From CBDCWT01 sp965223305 (GTDB taxonomy: Bacteria; Planctomycetota; Planctomycetia; Pirellulales; Pirellulaceae), in NCBI GenBank assembly GCA_965223305.1, contig CBDCWT010000011.1, positions 1 through 64,000 on the forward strand: a stretch of DNA of 64,000 nucleotides, in the 5' to 3' direction. Below are positions 46,215 through 55,758 of the stretch, one piece after another. The notes under the pieces are model-generated. The model was not told where the DNA came from and made no database searches. It was given only the letters and a program-made list of their open reading frames with translations. A program made the position numbers and the translations under genes. How positions within the stretch are numbered: position 1 is the first letter of the stretch; each line of letters begins with the position of its first letter.

Positions 46215-48206
46215 CTAGGAGAAAAGCCGGCGGAGTCCACGCTTTGGCGAGGCCTTATCGATGCGAAGTCGAACTGCCATCACATTCGGGTCGTCTTCGT
46301 CCGCAATACCGCGAAGCATGTCGAACGCCCGCTCAGCAGCGTCGATGTCGCCTTCTTTGAGAGCGATTTGAGATTGCGCCAAAAACAATGCAGTTGCCTC
46401 CGAGATGTGCAACTGCTCGGCTCGGTAACAAGGCGACAGCAAGTCCCGCGCCCGCTGATATTCCCCGTCGCCCGCGGCGAATTGCGCCAGAGCGATGGCG
46501 GCAAAAGTGTAGTCCGGATGCTCACGGTGGAGTTGTTCCAAACGCGGGAGGGCTCTCCGCTCGCCCTTCCTGCCATCACGTCGCATCCAAACTGTACACA
46601 GGTTATAAGCCGCAGTGCAATTGCCTGGTTCTTCTTTGAGCGCATCCGAAAACGCTGCTTCGGCCGTGCCGAAATCATTCTCGCGCATCGCGTAGAAGCC
46701 TTCCTCCAGTAGGTCCAGGACTCGCTTCGAAGAACCTGCTGGCCGCGCCTCGCTCGTGATCTCTGCCGCGAGCAGTTGGATCTCCGTCCACGTACCGCGA
46801 CTGTAAAAGTGGTGTGGGCCGGCGTCGATCACTTTCCGCTGGTGAAGGAAGGACATCACTTTGAAACGCATTGCATCCGGACCGCGCGAGCCGAACGCAA
46901 AGTCCTTGAGCGCCATGAGCATCGGCGACGATTGGTCTGCCATCGCCAACCGCATGGCGACGTCACGCCCAAGCGGATCGCCTCGATCCAGCAGTGCCGG
47001 GATCAACGCCGCGATCGCGGGATACTGAGTCAGGACGATCTGCTTTTCGCGCCGCATGCGGTCGATCAACACGTCCATCGCGTCGCGAGGAATCCACTTG
47101 CCGAAGGAAGCTCCCCACGGAGCATGCCTGTCATCCAACTGCATGTCGTCCAGGTTCTCGCGAGCTTCGGTAAGTTCCTTGAACAGTACCAAACATTCCT
47201 TCCACAACGCTTTGGCCGCCTTCGGGTCACCCAGCCGGCATTTTGCATAAGCAAGATAGTGCAACCGGATCGCTTGGCTCTGTTCGTCCACGAGTTCTTC
47301 GTCAGATACAGTCTCCGCTACGTGAACGACGTCTTCGTCGCGCCCCAGGAACGCCAGCGTCTCCAGCGCGGTGACGATTGCGTCTTGTTCCTTCGGCGGA
47401 TCGGCGACGATGTCGTCAGCGAGCGGTTGCGCTTCTCCAGCGCGGCCTGCAAGAAAATACAGCTTTGCCAAAGTGGCTTCGGCGAAACGATTGTCGGGGA
47501 ACATCCGCCGAGTTTCTTCGACCACGGCGACGGCCTCTTTGCCCTGGCCGCTTTGAAAATAGGCAATTGCCAAGTTATTTCGCGCTGAAGCAAAGTTCGG
47601 CGCTTTCGCCAGCAACTCCTTACACTTCTCGGTGCAAGCCACGTACTCGCCACGCTGCAGCAAGGCCAGAGATTCCTCATGAAGCACACACCATTGCACT
47701 GCGAATTCGGCGGGAAACCCGGTCTCTCTGATCCTTCGCTCCGTCTCCGGAACAAGAACTTCGATCGCTTGCTTGGCCTTGGAAACGTAAGCGTGGTCCG
47801 GCCACCGCTCAACGAACTCCTGATACTGCATCAAAGCGATCGACGCCCGCCCGCAGAACATCGACTCCTGGGCGTACATGATGTGAGCTTCCGCGTCTCC
47901 CGGCCGCAGCTTCGTAAGCCGCTCCGCGGCTTCGCAACAGCCCTCGCGGTCGCCCGTGGTTTGATAGAGGAACATCAACGCCTCGACAACGTCCGCGTGA
48001 TTCCTGCCGCGGCTGTCCAGCTCTTTCAGCATTTCCTCGGCTTCGTCATAGTCGCCGTGGCGAATCAGGTCGCAGGCATCATCGAGCCGCTCGGTCAGCT
48101 TACTGGAAAGCTTGGCTGGTCGGGTCTGGCGAGTCTTGCGTTCGCGTTGTTTCCTCCGCAGTTGCTTCCTTTGTTTGTTCCGCGCGTGCTGGTTCTTGCG
48201 GCTCAT
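46215..48206 (-). CDS. TPR-repeat protein with basic N-terminus
   Basis: 663 residues. The first 30 are extremely basic (MSRKNQHARNKQRKQLRRKQ), which suggests nucleic-acid or ribosome contact. TPR-like helices fill most of the rest: DACDLIRHGDYDEAEEMLKE, AEAHIMYAQESMFCGRASIA, ASARNNLAIAYFQSGQGKEA, GNCTAAYNLCTVWMRRDGRK, ATALFLAQSQIALKEGDIDA. No signal peptide, so cytosolic. It is uninterrupted over 2 kb and single. Function unknown; a SEC-C or tetratricopeptide adaptor role is possible. Confidence 0.8.
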   Translation of the reverse strand: MSRKNQHARNKQRKQLRRKQRERKTRQTRPAKLSSKLTERLDDACDLIRHGDYDEAEEMLKELDSRGRNHADVVEALMFLYQTTGDREGCCEAAERLTKLRPGDAEAHIMYAQESMFCGRASIALMQYQEFVERWPDHAYVSKAKQAIEVLVPETERRIRETGFPAEFAVQWCVLHEESLALLQRGEYVACTEKCKELLAKAPNFASARNNLAIAYFQSGQGKEAVAVVEETRRMFPDNRFAEATLAKLYFLAGRAGEAQPLADDIVADPPKEQDAIVTALETLAFLGRDEDVVHVAETVSDEELVDEQSQAIRLHYLAYAKCRLGDPKAAKALWKECLVLFKELTEARENLDDMQLDDRHAPWGASFGKWIPRDAMDVLIDRMRREKQIVLTQYPAIAALIPALLDRGDPLGRDVAMRLAMADQSSPMLMALKDFAFGSRGPDAMRFKVMSFLHQRKVIDAGPHHFYSRGTWTEIQLLAAEITSEARPAGSSKRVLDLLEEGFYAMRENDFGTAEAAFSDALKEEPGNCTAAYNLCTVWMRRDGRKGERRALPRLEQLHREHPDYTFAAIALAQFAAGDGEYQRARDLLSPCYRAEQLHISEATALFLAQSQIALKEGDIDAAERAFDMLRGIADEDDPNVMAVRLRIDKASPKRGLRRLFS

Positions 48207-48792
48207 GCTACACTCCTTCCGTGGCGGCCAAGACTCCTGATGCGGCTAGTCTATTGCCGCAAACGCGACCTTGCCAGGTGGCGCGAGCCTCCCAGCTTGC
48301 GATCAGAGCCACCTCACGCAGGAATGGCGCTCCGGTCTCTGTGGCCATCTCGGCCATGAGGCCATGTGAACTCCTGCGGCGGTGCACTGAACGATGCCGC
48401 AAGACGTTCGTTTGCCGACTTGCCGTCGGCGCTTGTCCCAAGGATGGCAGCGACTTACGTCGGTGAATCCCAAGTGCTCATCTAGCAATTCACAATCCCG
48501 AATTGCCGTGGGAGATGAGGTATTTGACGTAGCTGGCTGTATTATGCATATATGCGGGCTAGCACGCGGTCCTCAGACGGCGAGTCGATTGTGCGAATCT
48601 AGCTTCTCAGTAATGCTAGTCAACCTGCCTCGTGAAGATGTCGCTACTCGGTGGTAGCCGAACTCGCCAGAGTTTGGCGGACTGCCGATTCGTTCAAACT
48701 CTGGCGAATTCGGCTACAAGAAATCCTCAACAGTGTTAACCCTCTCCCCAGCAAGCTGAGGGAGGGGGGAGCCTGGTCGAGCACAGGTTGCC
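48207..48792. other. Intergenic stretch with one REP-like hairpin
   Basis: No gene is supported. Short frames on both strands have the composition of shadows. The only structure seen is the inverted repeat at 48654-48717. Confidence 0.4.
48654..48717. repeat. REP-like hairpin, GTAGCCGAA type
   Basis: GTAGCCGAACTCGCCAGAGT at 48654 pairs with the inverted copy that ends …TTCGGCTAC at 48717; the arms match over 23 bases with one mismatch. Like the other REPs in the window it begins with GTAG, but the body sequence differs, so it represents a second REP family. Confidence 0.7.
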
Positions 48793-49647
48793 CTATTGCG
48801 AGACGCGGACCTGGATCGTCGCTTCGGCGTGCAGCAGGCGCTGGTCTATGGCCACGACCCGCTCCTTGTGCAGCCCCACCTCCTCGTGCTTGAACACCAG
48901 ACCGCCTTCGGTCTCCACGATTCCGTAGCTGAACCAAGGTGACTCGGGGCGCCCGCTCGGATAGGAGACCTTGAAGGTCACCGGGACCTCGGCGTTAGGC
49001 GCGGCCTCATTCGACGCGACCGAGAAAGTGTCGATCTGCGGTCGCTCGTCCTGTAGTTTCTCGAACGTAACACTCGGCAGCGATTGGATCGTGGCGTCGA
49101 TCTCCTTGGCCAAGGGCAACAGGTTGGCAAACCCATCCACGCCGCTGAGACCTCCAGAGGGATTCCGAACCAGCTTGGACGATTCCCAAATCTGAACCAG
49201 CACGTTGCTCCGCACAAACGCGAGCGCGATCGCCACCTCTCCCTCGGGCGCAAGCGGATGAAGAAAAGAAGCGTCGCCAACGTGCCGCGTTTCGGTCCAA
49301 ATCGCCTCGAACGGAACGCTCACCGTCGAATCGTCGGCGAGCCACTCCCGTAGTAGAGCCTCGGGCGTCTGGGCATCGGGGGAGCGCTGAGAAACCGCTA
49401 CTTGAAGAAACAGCCTGTGGGACCCGTTGGAGGCATGGAATCGACGTCCGGCGATCGCGGCCGATGCTGACGGAAGCGGGGAATCGGCGCGCACCTTATA
49501 CCCACTCAGCGCGGTAAGGGCCGCGGCGTCCAGATCGAAGCCGGCCTTTACCAGAGCAGGAGATGGGCCGCCGGCGGTCCGACCATCCTGACTGCCAACG
49601 AGGGCGGTAGCCAGAAGCACGCATGCGAGATGTGAGCTTTGGTTCAT
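48793..49647 (-). CDS. Secreted protein of unknown function
   Basis: 284 residues. MNQSSHLACVLLATALVGSQ is a signal peptide. The mature part contains FDLDAAALTALSGYKVRADS, HRLFLQVAVSQRSPDAQTPE, VPFEAIWTETRHVGDASFLH and ANLLPLAKEIDATIQSLPSV, which reads like a lipoprotein-sized domain seen in secreted proteins of several phyla. It overlaps the upstream gene by 4 bases (ATGA-type junction at 49644-49647), so the two are co-translated. No catalytic motif is evident. Confidence 0.7.
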   Translation of the reverse strand: MNQSSHLACVLLATALVGSQDGRTAGGPSPALVKAGFDLDAAALTALSGYKVRADSPLPSASAAIAGRRFHASNGSHRLFLQVAVSQRSPDAQTPEALLREWLADDSTVSVPFEAIWTETRHVGDASFLHPLAPEGEVAIALAFVRSNVLVQIWESSKLVRNPSGGLSGVDGFANLLPLAKEIDATIQSLPSVTFEKLQDERPQIDTFSVASNEAAPNAEVPVTFKVSYPSGRPESPWFSYGIVETEGGLVFKHEEVGLHKERVVAIDQRLLHAEATIQVRVSQ

Positions 49648-51507
49648 CTGATCAGAAACCTTCCATTACGAAACGGCCGGGTGGGAGCGTTGTTTCGCTC
49701 CCTGGCCGAGGAAATGTCGATTGCCATTCGGGCGTAGGCTGCCATGGCTCTTCCCAGGTGAGGCCCAACGCATGCGTCGTAGATCGCCGCATTGAAGACA
49801 GCCACCGAGTGTTCGGTAAAGGGAGTCCGCTTATGGGGAATGGGGTCCGTCAGGATGTCGTCGTCGCAATTGTGCGTGGCGAGCGACCCCGCAGTGCATG
49901 TGTCGAGTGGGTTCTGCATTACATAGTTGGTGTAGATCGGCGTGTTGACCAAGCCCTGTCCGATCAACTGGCCACGCTTGACGTAGCCAAAGCTCCGCGT
50001 AACCGCGAGCGTGCTGTTGACCCCCAGCAGGTTGGACAGGCACCACACCGTCCCATTGCAGTCGTGGCAGTTGATAAAGGCGCCACTGGCTTTCGTCATG
50101 AAAGAGGTCAGGTCCAGAGTCCCGCCGGCGACGTAGGCGGGCCTTCCCCCCACGCCGTCGTAGATCAGCCCGAATCCGCTCCACATGAATTGAGTCAGCC
50201 GTTCGATGGCATTCGCCTTCGTTTGCAGGCCCCTGGTCTTCGCATCGACGATGGCGAAGTCCAGGGCTGCTACCCATGGGTGTGTCTTCGCCCCCCGGTA
50301 CCAGGGAGTCAACGGCACGCCCAAGACCACATAGGCCGTGTGCTTGCCCGAGGTAGTGAACAGCTGGTTCGCCTGAGCCTGCGCCTGGCCGTCGATTTCC
50401 AAGGCCAACCACCGCCACTTGAATTCCAATTTGTCAATCTTCGCGCCGATCGGTCCAGTTAGCTGCAATTCGACGTACTCGGGGTTGCTGATCCCGGTTA
50501 GTGGATTGAAGTTGATCACCATCTCCTTGACACCGGGGAACTGGCCCGCCGTGGTTGCCTTAATCTTGGCATTCGCTGTGCCTATCGGAGCTTTGAAGCG
50601 GGCCTTGATGGTGACTGTCTTGTTGACGACGTAAAGGGCTGGCTCTTTGTGCCGTGTCGCGGTGATCCACTCGCCTGCGCCTGCCCCATTACCCTTGTGC
50701 GTCAGGTCGTTGGCGAAGCTCCAGCGAATGTTCAGCCCGTCCGTCGTCGCGCTGTCCGGACCCTTGTGATCAAACTTGATGTGTGTGAGCAGTAGCGCGG
50801 CGTTCTGGGGAGGCTTCCAACAGGTGCGCCATACACTCCAGGTAGCCCCGAGGATGGGTGCGCGCCCGGGGCTGAGCGCCTCGAGCCCTTTGCGCCACGA
50901 AGCAGTCTGCGGCGAGTCGGCGCGCGCGAGGATCGCCGCTACGTCAGCACCAACAGCGGCCGCGACGCTGCGGGCCTGCTCGACGTCCTCCAAACACAAC
51001 AACGCGGTGCGCTCGAGGTCCTTCGGTCCCAGCCCTGCACGAGCCCACACAGCCCACTGCGCCGAGACGTCTGTGGGAACACCGGGTGTCAGCGAACCCT
51101 CATCGACCAGGGCGGACCCACGCCGTTAGCAGCGCGGCTACCTCCCTGTCGACCTTGTCCTTGGTTGAGGGCCTCAGCCGGTAGCTCGACGACTCGGCCG
51201 ACCGAGGGTGGGCCCGCGTGGGCGCGCCGCACACGAAGCCCAACTTCACGGCCTCGCTACCAGCCGTGAACGCGACGCTGTCATCAAGCAGATACATCTC
51301 CTGATACGGATCGCGCGTCACCAGCTCGAGCCGGTCACCGCGTTTGAAGCGCAGAGTAGCTCCGCTCTGGCCTTCGTACGTAGCGAGAAAGGAAGTGGGG
51401 CCCTCCCAGTTCCCTGACAAGTCGACCGCGACATTTTCCTCGCGCTGCGCGACGCAGACTGTGGGCATCAGCAGCAACACGATCAGGCTGCTCGTCGTTC
51501 TCCTCAC
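49644..51507 (-). pseudogene. Large secreted protein split by one frame change
   Basis: GTG 51507 with GGGAGG 7 bases upstream starts VRRTTSSLIVLLLMPTVCVA, a signal peptide, followed by AVDLSGNWEGPTSFLATYEG and a helical stretch STKDKVDREVAALLTAWV. That frame stops at 51100. The next frame, open from about 51125, reads VDEGSLTPGVPTDVSAQWAV and WARAGLGPKDLERTALLCLE and has no start until GTG 51050. It continues to 49644 with a beta-rich region and a Cys-containing block (FINCHDCNGTVWCLSNLLGV ... TPFTEHSVAVFNAAIYDACV) that recalls Cys-His-type hydrolases. Both frames are natural-looking, so this was one protein of about 615 residues. The function is unknown. Confidence 0.55.
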
Positions 51508-51710
51508 CGCAAGACCTCCCAGCGGAAGATCACACTCCGCCGAATCTGAGTGTGCAGGCAGGACGAGCTCCCAGCCGTCCCCGCCGCCGACTGATAGGCA
51601 ATCTCTTATTGTCAGTGCCAATCGTGATTCTACGATGAGGAGCTATTGATTCAAGGGCCGCCTTTTTCGCCGTCTTGAGCAAAGTCCGTCCCCATTCCTT
51701 GTGTGGACTT

Positions 51711-52070
51711 GTAGGACGGGCACTCCTGCCCGCCTGTGACGATTCTCCGCGACACGAGTCCATTGCTGGGTCGCGACACCTCATCCTGCGGACTTCCAGT
51801 CCGGATGAAACCAACGTCTCCACGGTTCTTCAGCCTGCGGTCTGGCCAAGCATGGATTCCGTCCACTGTACTGGGTCACGCGCCCCGAGGTGCTCTTAGT
51901 ACGGTCAGTTCAGCTGCACCCCCGTATGCCGGCTGGAGAAACAAAGTTGAAGTTCGAATCAGCCGTGTACTTGACTCTACCGTCGCCAACTCCGAACCGG
52001 CGGCACGCGTTTCCCGCCTCCACCTTGGTGCTTCGTCCGTTGAGAAGACGGGCAAGAGTGCCCGTCCTAC
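51711..52070. repeat. REP-like inverted pair flanking a degenerate spacer
   Basis: GTAGGACGGGCACTCCTGCC at 51711 and an inverted unit ending CCCGTCCTAC at 52070 (minus strand reads GTAGGACGGGCACTCTTGCC). The pair brackets about 310 bases with no supported gene, just upstream of a sulfatase. It is the same REP type as at 23379-23456. Confidence 0.6.
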
Positions 52071-52141
52071 AGACGTCCTTGGCCATTAACACCCAAGCTG
52101 CCATCAGTGTCACAGCGGCCGAGAGCACATATCACAAGCAT

Positions 52142-53737
52142 ATGCCGCTCAGAGTTGCTAATATGACGTTGAAGTTTCTCACAAACCAAACAAGCATCTC
52201 AGGAAACCCTCTCATCAAATCCACCATCGTTCTGACCTTGTTGTCGATCACGGCAAGTCTGCATGCCGCTGATGCTGTTCTTCCTAACGTCATCGTCATC
52301 CTCGCGGACGACATGGGTATCGACTCGGTTTCCGCGCTGAATGAGAAGCTGGGCTTGGAAACACCCGCGATTGATCAACTGGTGCGCGAAGGAATGTCGT
52401 TCGGCGATGCGCACTCGACCTCCGCGGTGTGCACACCCACGCGATACGGCGTCTTGACGGGCCGTTACAGCTGGCGTTCTCGACTCAAACGCGGAATCGT
52501 TGGGAAGTGGGAACGCCCTCTCATCGAAGATCGACGTCTCACCTTGCCCGAGATGTTCCGCGAGCATGAATACGACACCTCCTGCATCGGCAAATGGCAC
52601 CTTGGTTGGCTATGGCCAAAGCAAGGCGGAGGGACAACCGAGAAGCTCGATGAGATCGACTACACCGCCCCTGTGAAGGGAGGACCGAACGATCACGGCT
52701 TTGACTACTACTTCGGTGACGACGTTCCCAACTGGCCACCCTACGTCTGGCGTGAAAATGACCGCCTACTGGGTGAGATAACAACCCAGATGAGAGTGGG
52801 AACGATGGTAGGCGTTTCTGCCGGACCATCCGTCGCCGACTGGGACTTTCGCGCCGTCCTAGCCGAATACACGAATCGATGGTCGCAATACATTCGTCAA
52901 CGCGCCGGCCAAGAGCGACCGTTCTTTCTTTACGTCCCCATGCCCTCGCCTCACACGCCCATCGCACCTCACGAGAACTTCCGCGGAAAATCGAAAATCA
53001 GCGAGTACGCCGACTTCCTTATCCAAACAGACGATGCAGTCGGCGAAATGATGCGTGCACTGAAAGAGACGAAGCAAGCCGACAAGACGCTCGTGATATT
53101 TACTTGCGACAATGGGACGTCGCCGAAGTGCAACTTCGCCGAGCTTGACGCCGCGGGCGTCCATCTGACGGTGAATTGGCGAGGGTGGAAGGCGGATGCT
53201 TATGAGGGTGGGCATCGCGTGCCCTTTGTCGTCCGTTGGCCCGGCCAGATTGAGCCTGGCTCCCGCAGCGAAGAGACCATCACCTTGGCGGATATCATGG
53301 CGACGTGTGCGGAGGTCATCGGACACGAACTGCCGGCCGATGCGGCCGAAGACAGCGTCAGCCTGCTTCCCGTTTTACGTGGACAACAGGTTTCCAGACC
53401 GCTGCATGAACTCGTCGTCCACCACTCCGCGTCAGGGCACTTTGCGATTCGCAAGGGCAACTGGAAGCTACTCCTTTGTCGCGGCTCCGGCGGCTGGAGT
53501 CCACCGCGCGAGCCGGAGGCCGCCAAGCAAGGTCTCCCGTCCGTCCAGCTCTTCAATCTGCACGATGACCCGAAGGAGACTTTCAATCTTCAGGCGGATT
53601 ACCCGGACGTCGTGCAGCAACTGACTGCAGAACTTCGCCAGGTCATCGAAGAAGGGCGTTCAACTCCGGGGCCGCGACAACCCAACCACGCGGGCGCCCA
53701 ATGGTGGCGGGGCCTTCCATGGGAGAAGGAAACCTGA
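52142..53737 (+). CDS. Sulfatase (type I, formylglycine-dependent)
   Basis: About 531 residues from ATG 52142; ATG 52163 is equally possible, and the open frame upstream overlaps a REP. A hydrophobic signal (IKSTIVLTLLSITASLHAAD) precedes LPNVIVILADDMGIDSV, the metal-binding Asp pair. The formylglycine site is AVCTPTRYGVLTGRY (C-T-P-T-R). GKWHLGWLWP, FLYVPMPSPHTPIAPHENF, VIFTCDNGTSP and KADAYEGGHRVPFVVRWPG complete the fold. It should remove sulfate esters from a carbohydrate in the periplasm. Unlike the copy at 21.8 kb it has all catalytic residues. It is monocistronic. Confidence 0.93.
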   Translation: MPLRVANMTLKFLTNQTSISGNPLIKSTIVLTLLSITASLHAADAVLPNVIVILADDMGIDSVSALNEKLGLETPAIDQLVREGMSFGDAHSTSAVCTPTRYGVLTGRYSWRSRLKRGIVGKWERPLIEDRRLTLPEMFREHEYDTSCIGKWHLGWLWPKQGGGTTEKLDEIDYTAPVKGGPNDHGFDYYFGDDVPNWPPYVWRENDRLLGEITTQMRVGTMVGVSAGPSVADWDFRAVLAEYTNRWSQYIRQRAGQERPFFLYVPMPSPHTPIAPHENFRGKSKISEYADFLIQTDDAVGEMMRALKETKQADKTLVIFTCDNGTSPKCNFAELDAAGVHLTVNWRGWKADAYEGGHRVPFVVRWPGQIEPGSRSEETITLADIMATCAEVIGHELPADAAEDSVSLLPVLRGQQVSRPLHELVVHHSASGHFAIRKGNWKLLLCRGSGGWSPPREPEAAKQGLPSVQLFNLHDDPKETFNLQADYPDVVQQLTAELRQVIEEGRSTPGPRQPNHAGAQWWRGLPWEKET

Positions 53738-53858
53738 AAATCAGCGAGCATTCTGTGTGGAAGGCGGGCCCGGTAGATTCCCACTTGCTCGTCGATATCC
53801 TGATCGCCCAGGTCTGAAGAGCCGGATGGGTCTCTGACCGGCGCGGAATAGGACCGTG

Positions 53859-54113
53859 TCACTGTGACGGTATGCCGAAGATACGAGCGGCGTTCTTCCA
53901 ATAGACCGCTTCGAGTTCCGACTGAGTGAGTCCGAATTGACGAAATTGACCGACCTGCTGATGAGACCGGAGAAGATCATTTGGTCGGATCCATAAAGAA
54001 CTCGTTCCAGCAATCCGGCCGACCTGTATTTCTCCAAGTATTCGGCGCAAAGCTCCGGACTCGTCCGATTCACGACAGTGATGTCTGCGTATAGGTTTGG
54101 CAATACGTCTCAT
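53859..54113 (-). pseudogene. Amidohydrolase (TIM-barrel) C-terminal fragment
   Basis: PNLYADITVVNRTSPELCAE, YLEKYRSAGLLERVLYGSDQ and MIFSGLISRSV in one frame, then QFGLTQSELEAVYWKNAARI and FGIPSQ in another with a stop at 53859. These are the last two blocks of amidohydrolase_2 proteins (metal-site Asp in YGSDQ, and the YWKNAARIFG end). The first two-thirds are missing. Confidence 0.65.
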
Positions 54114-54114
54114 G

Positions 54115-54330
54115 ATTGCGTCGGGTACAGCGGAGCTGACTTGAGGTTTTCCAGAATCGACTAGCTTCAGCTCAAACTTCTTCCTTCCATTGACGGTTTC
54201 TGTATCGACCCTTAGTTCGTCGAGCAGCCGAACGACATCTTCGACTGGCTCAGTTCCGTACTCTTCCGCCGAGTGAGGTTTCTGACTTCTCCCGTCACCT
54301 CGTAGGTCCAGTGCGATGACGCGATGGTGT
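54115..54330 (-). pseudogene. Alpha/beta hydrolase fragment
   Basis: The minus strand reads HHRVIALDLRGDGRSQKPHS, AEEYGTEPVEDVVRLLDELR and VD, the conserved D-L-R-G-D/H-G-R-S block and following helix of an alpha/beta hydrolase. After that the frame continues into unrelated sequence (TETVNGRKKFELKLVDSGKP). The nucleophile and His motifs are absent. Confidence 0.55.
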
Positions 54331-54523
54331 GTCTTGGCTTCGAGATGGCCCTAGCGACGGACCTTACACAGGAGATCTGCCACTCACCGTCGCGAGGAAT
54401 CGCGGTCAATCTGTGCGCACTCCACGCCAGTCCCGTCGCGTGTCCTGATGACACCGACGGATGGACTGACGATATAGGAAGCGGCGGCTGACTTGTGGTA
54501 TTGGAGCCCTCAAGAGCGCCCAT

Positions 54524-54964
54524 CTACTTCGTGACCTTCTTCAACCGGACCCATTTCTCGCTGTACGGGTTGTCGACGCCGGTTTGGATGAACGTGTCAC
54601 CTTCGACCTTGATTTTGAACTTGTAGCTCCTGCCGAGTTGACCAGCTGAGGTCCCCGTGGCGAATAGAACGGTTTCAGTGTATTCGTCGCCTTCGAGGGT
54701 ATAGATGCCGCCGTGATGATATACAATCTCACCGGTTTCAGGATTCGTCTGGGTGGTCGACCAGTGATGGAGCCCCAAAAACTTGAAGCGTCCCTTCTCC
54801 GGCTCGCCTTCAGCGGCCGGCGAACCGACGAGGCCCCAAGCGCCGAGCAGCTGTTTTCTTAAATCCTGCTCCTCAGCTGCTTTGACCTGTCGGTGAGGAT
54901 AGCTGGAACTTACGGCAACGATGCAGAAAGCGACCAGCAAACTGGAAACACCGGTCTTGGTCAT
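54524..54964 (-). CDS. Secreted lipocalin-like protein
   Basis: 146 residues from ATG 54964 (MTKTGVSSLLVAFCIVAVSS), a signal peptide; the frame is open further upstream but without such a signal. The mature part, LRKQLLGAWGLVGSPAAEGE, GRFKFLGLHHWSTTQTNPET, GEIVYHHGGIYTLEGDEYTE and KFKIKVEGDTFIQTGVDN, has the LxGxW start and beta pattern of small calycin/lipocalin-like proteins that are abundant in Planctomycetes. The ligand is unknown. Single gene. Confidence 0.7.
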   Translation of the reverse strand: MTKTGVSSLLVAFCIVAVSSSYPHRQVKAAEEQDLRKQLLGAWGLVGSPAAEGEPEKGRFKFLGLHHWSTTQTNPETGEIVYHHGGIYTLEGDEYTETVLFATGTSAGQLGRSYKFKIKVEGDTFIQTGVDNPYSEKWVRLKKVTK

Positions 54965-55166
54965 GGAGATTTCTTTCTTGTCTAGAGTGAAACACAGAGT
55001 TAGGAAGGCCCCTTTCTTCGCCAAGTCGCCTCCGTAAACGGCGATCCGCTTGCAGCGCCGAGGCCTACACGAAGCCACGCAGATGCCCGATCAACAATTC
55101 GGCCGAGAGCCCGAGATATTGACTCCGCCGTAGAATTCCCTGTGCGAGACAGCATTGGGCGCTCGC

Positions 55167-55601
55167 TCAGCTTCGTATTTCAGCCAGCTGCGTTTTAGTC
55201 GCGCCCATGAAACCCACTTTGACCCCCGACTTACGAAGCCGATCCATGGTGCTCCCGTTGAGGATGAGAATGGTAAATAAGCCGAGACAGGGCACAAATG
55301 ACAGCGCGGTACACACGACCGCAGGACCAATTCCGTACGTGGCGTTTGAAAGCCGAAAAACGAAGTATCCCATGGCAAGCGCAACAAGCACGAAGATGGA
55401 CAGGTAGGCGATCGGAATCGGTCCCGCACCAAACTCCTGCGCCATGTTGACCGTGAAGTCCACGCCGAGCTTGGCGATGAACAGCCACATCATGCCGCGC
55501 TGCGCAAGAACGATCTCCACGAGCGAATTAGCATCCCCATCAGCATTGGCGGAGGATTCCTGCCGAGAGGTCGGGGGGACGGATGGGTTCTCAGGCATCA
55601 T
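55167..55601 (-). CDS. Membrane protein with three transmembrane segments
   Basis: 144 residues from ATG 55601; ATG 55598 and GTG 55613 are alternatives. A polar N-terminus is followed by hydrophobic segments at about 35-55 (MMWLFIAKLGVDFTVNMA), 60-85 (PIPIAYLSIFVLVALAMGYF) and 90-118 (YGIGPAVVCTALSFVPCLGL, FTILILNGSTMDRLR). The pattern VPCLGLFTILILNGSTMDRL is typical of small planctomycete membrane proteins of unknown role. A promoter-like repeat at 55664-55707 lies 63 bases upstream. Confidence 0.65.
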   Translation of the reverse strand: MMPENPSVPPTSRQESSANADGDANSLVEIVLAQRGMMWLFIAKLGVDFTVNMAQEFGAGPIPIAYLSIFVLVALAMGYFVFRLSNATYGIGPAVVCTALSFVPCLGLFTILILNGSTMDRLRKSGVKVGFMGATKTQLAEIRS

Positions 55602-55663
55602 CGCGTATTTCACAGATCGTCAAACGTTCGAGTTTTTGGAACGGCCAAGCGACCGATGGCGCC

Positions 55664-55707
55664 ATTCTACCTGATCAAGGCACGATTCTCAGAAAAGGTA
55701 TGGAGAA
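55664..55707 (-). promoter_or_regulatory. Promoter-like repeat, copy 1
   Basis: Read on the minus strand, CTGAGA, 17 bases, TAGAAT: close to a sigma-70 -35/-10 pair. The 44-base block recurs with 3 differences at 60571-60614, also upstream of a minus-strand membrane-protein gene at a similar distance. The start codon is about 63 bases downstream. Confidence 0.5.
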
Positions 55708-55758
55708 TCCGGGACGCCGAGCGCGCCTCAGAAACCGGGTCGCTAAATGACACACATT

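Noticed and set aside
45716..46240. 174-codon minus-strand frame
   Set aside because: A better, shorter natural-looking sequence exists in another frame of the same strand (ending at 45885); the long frame has poor composition.
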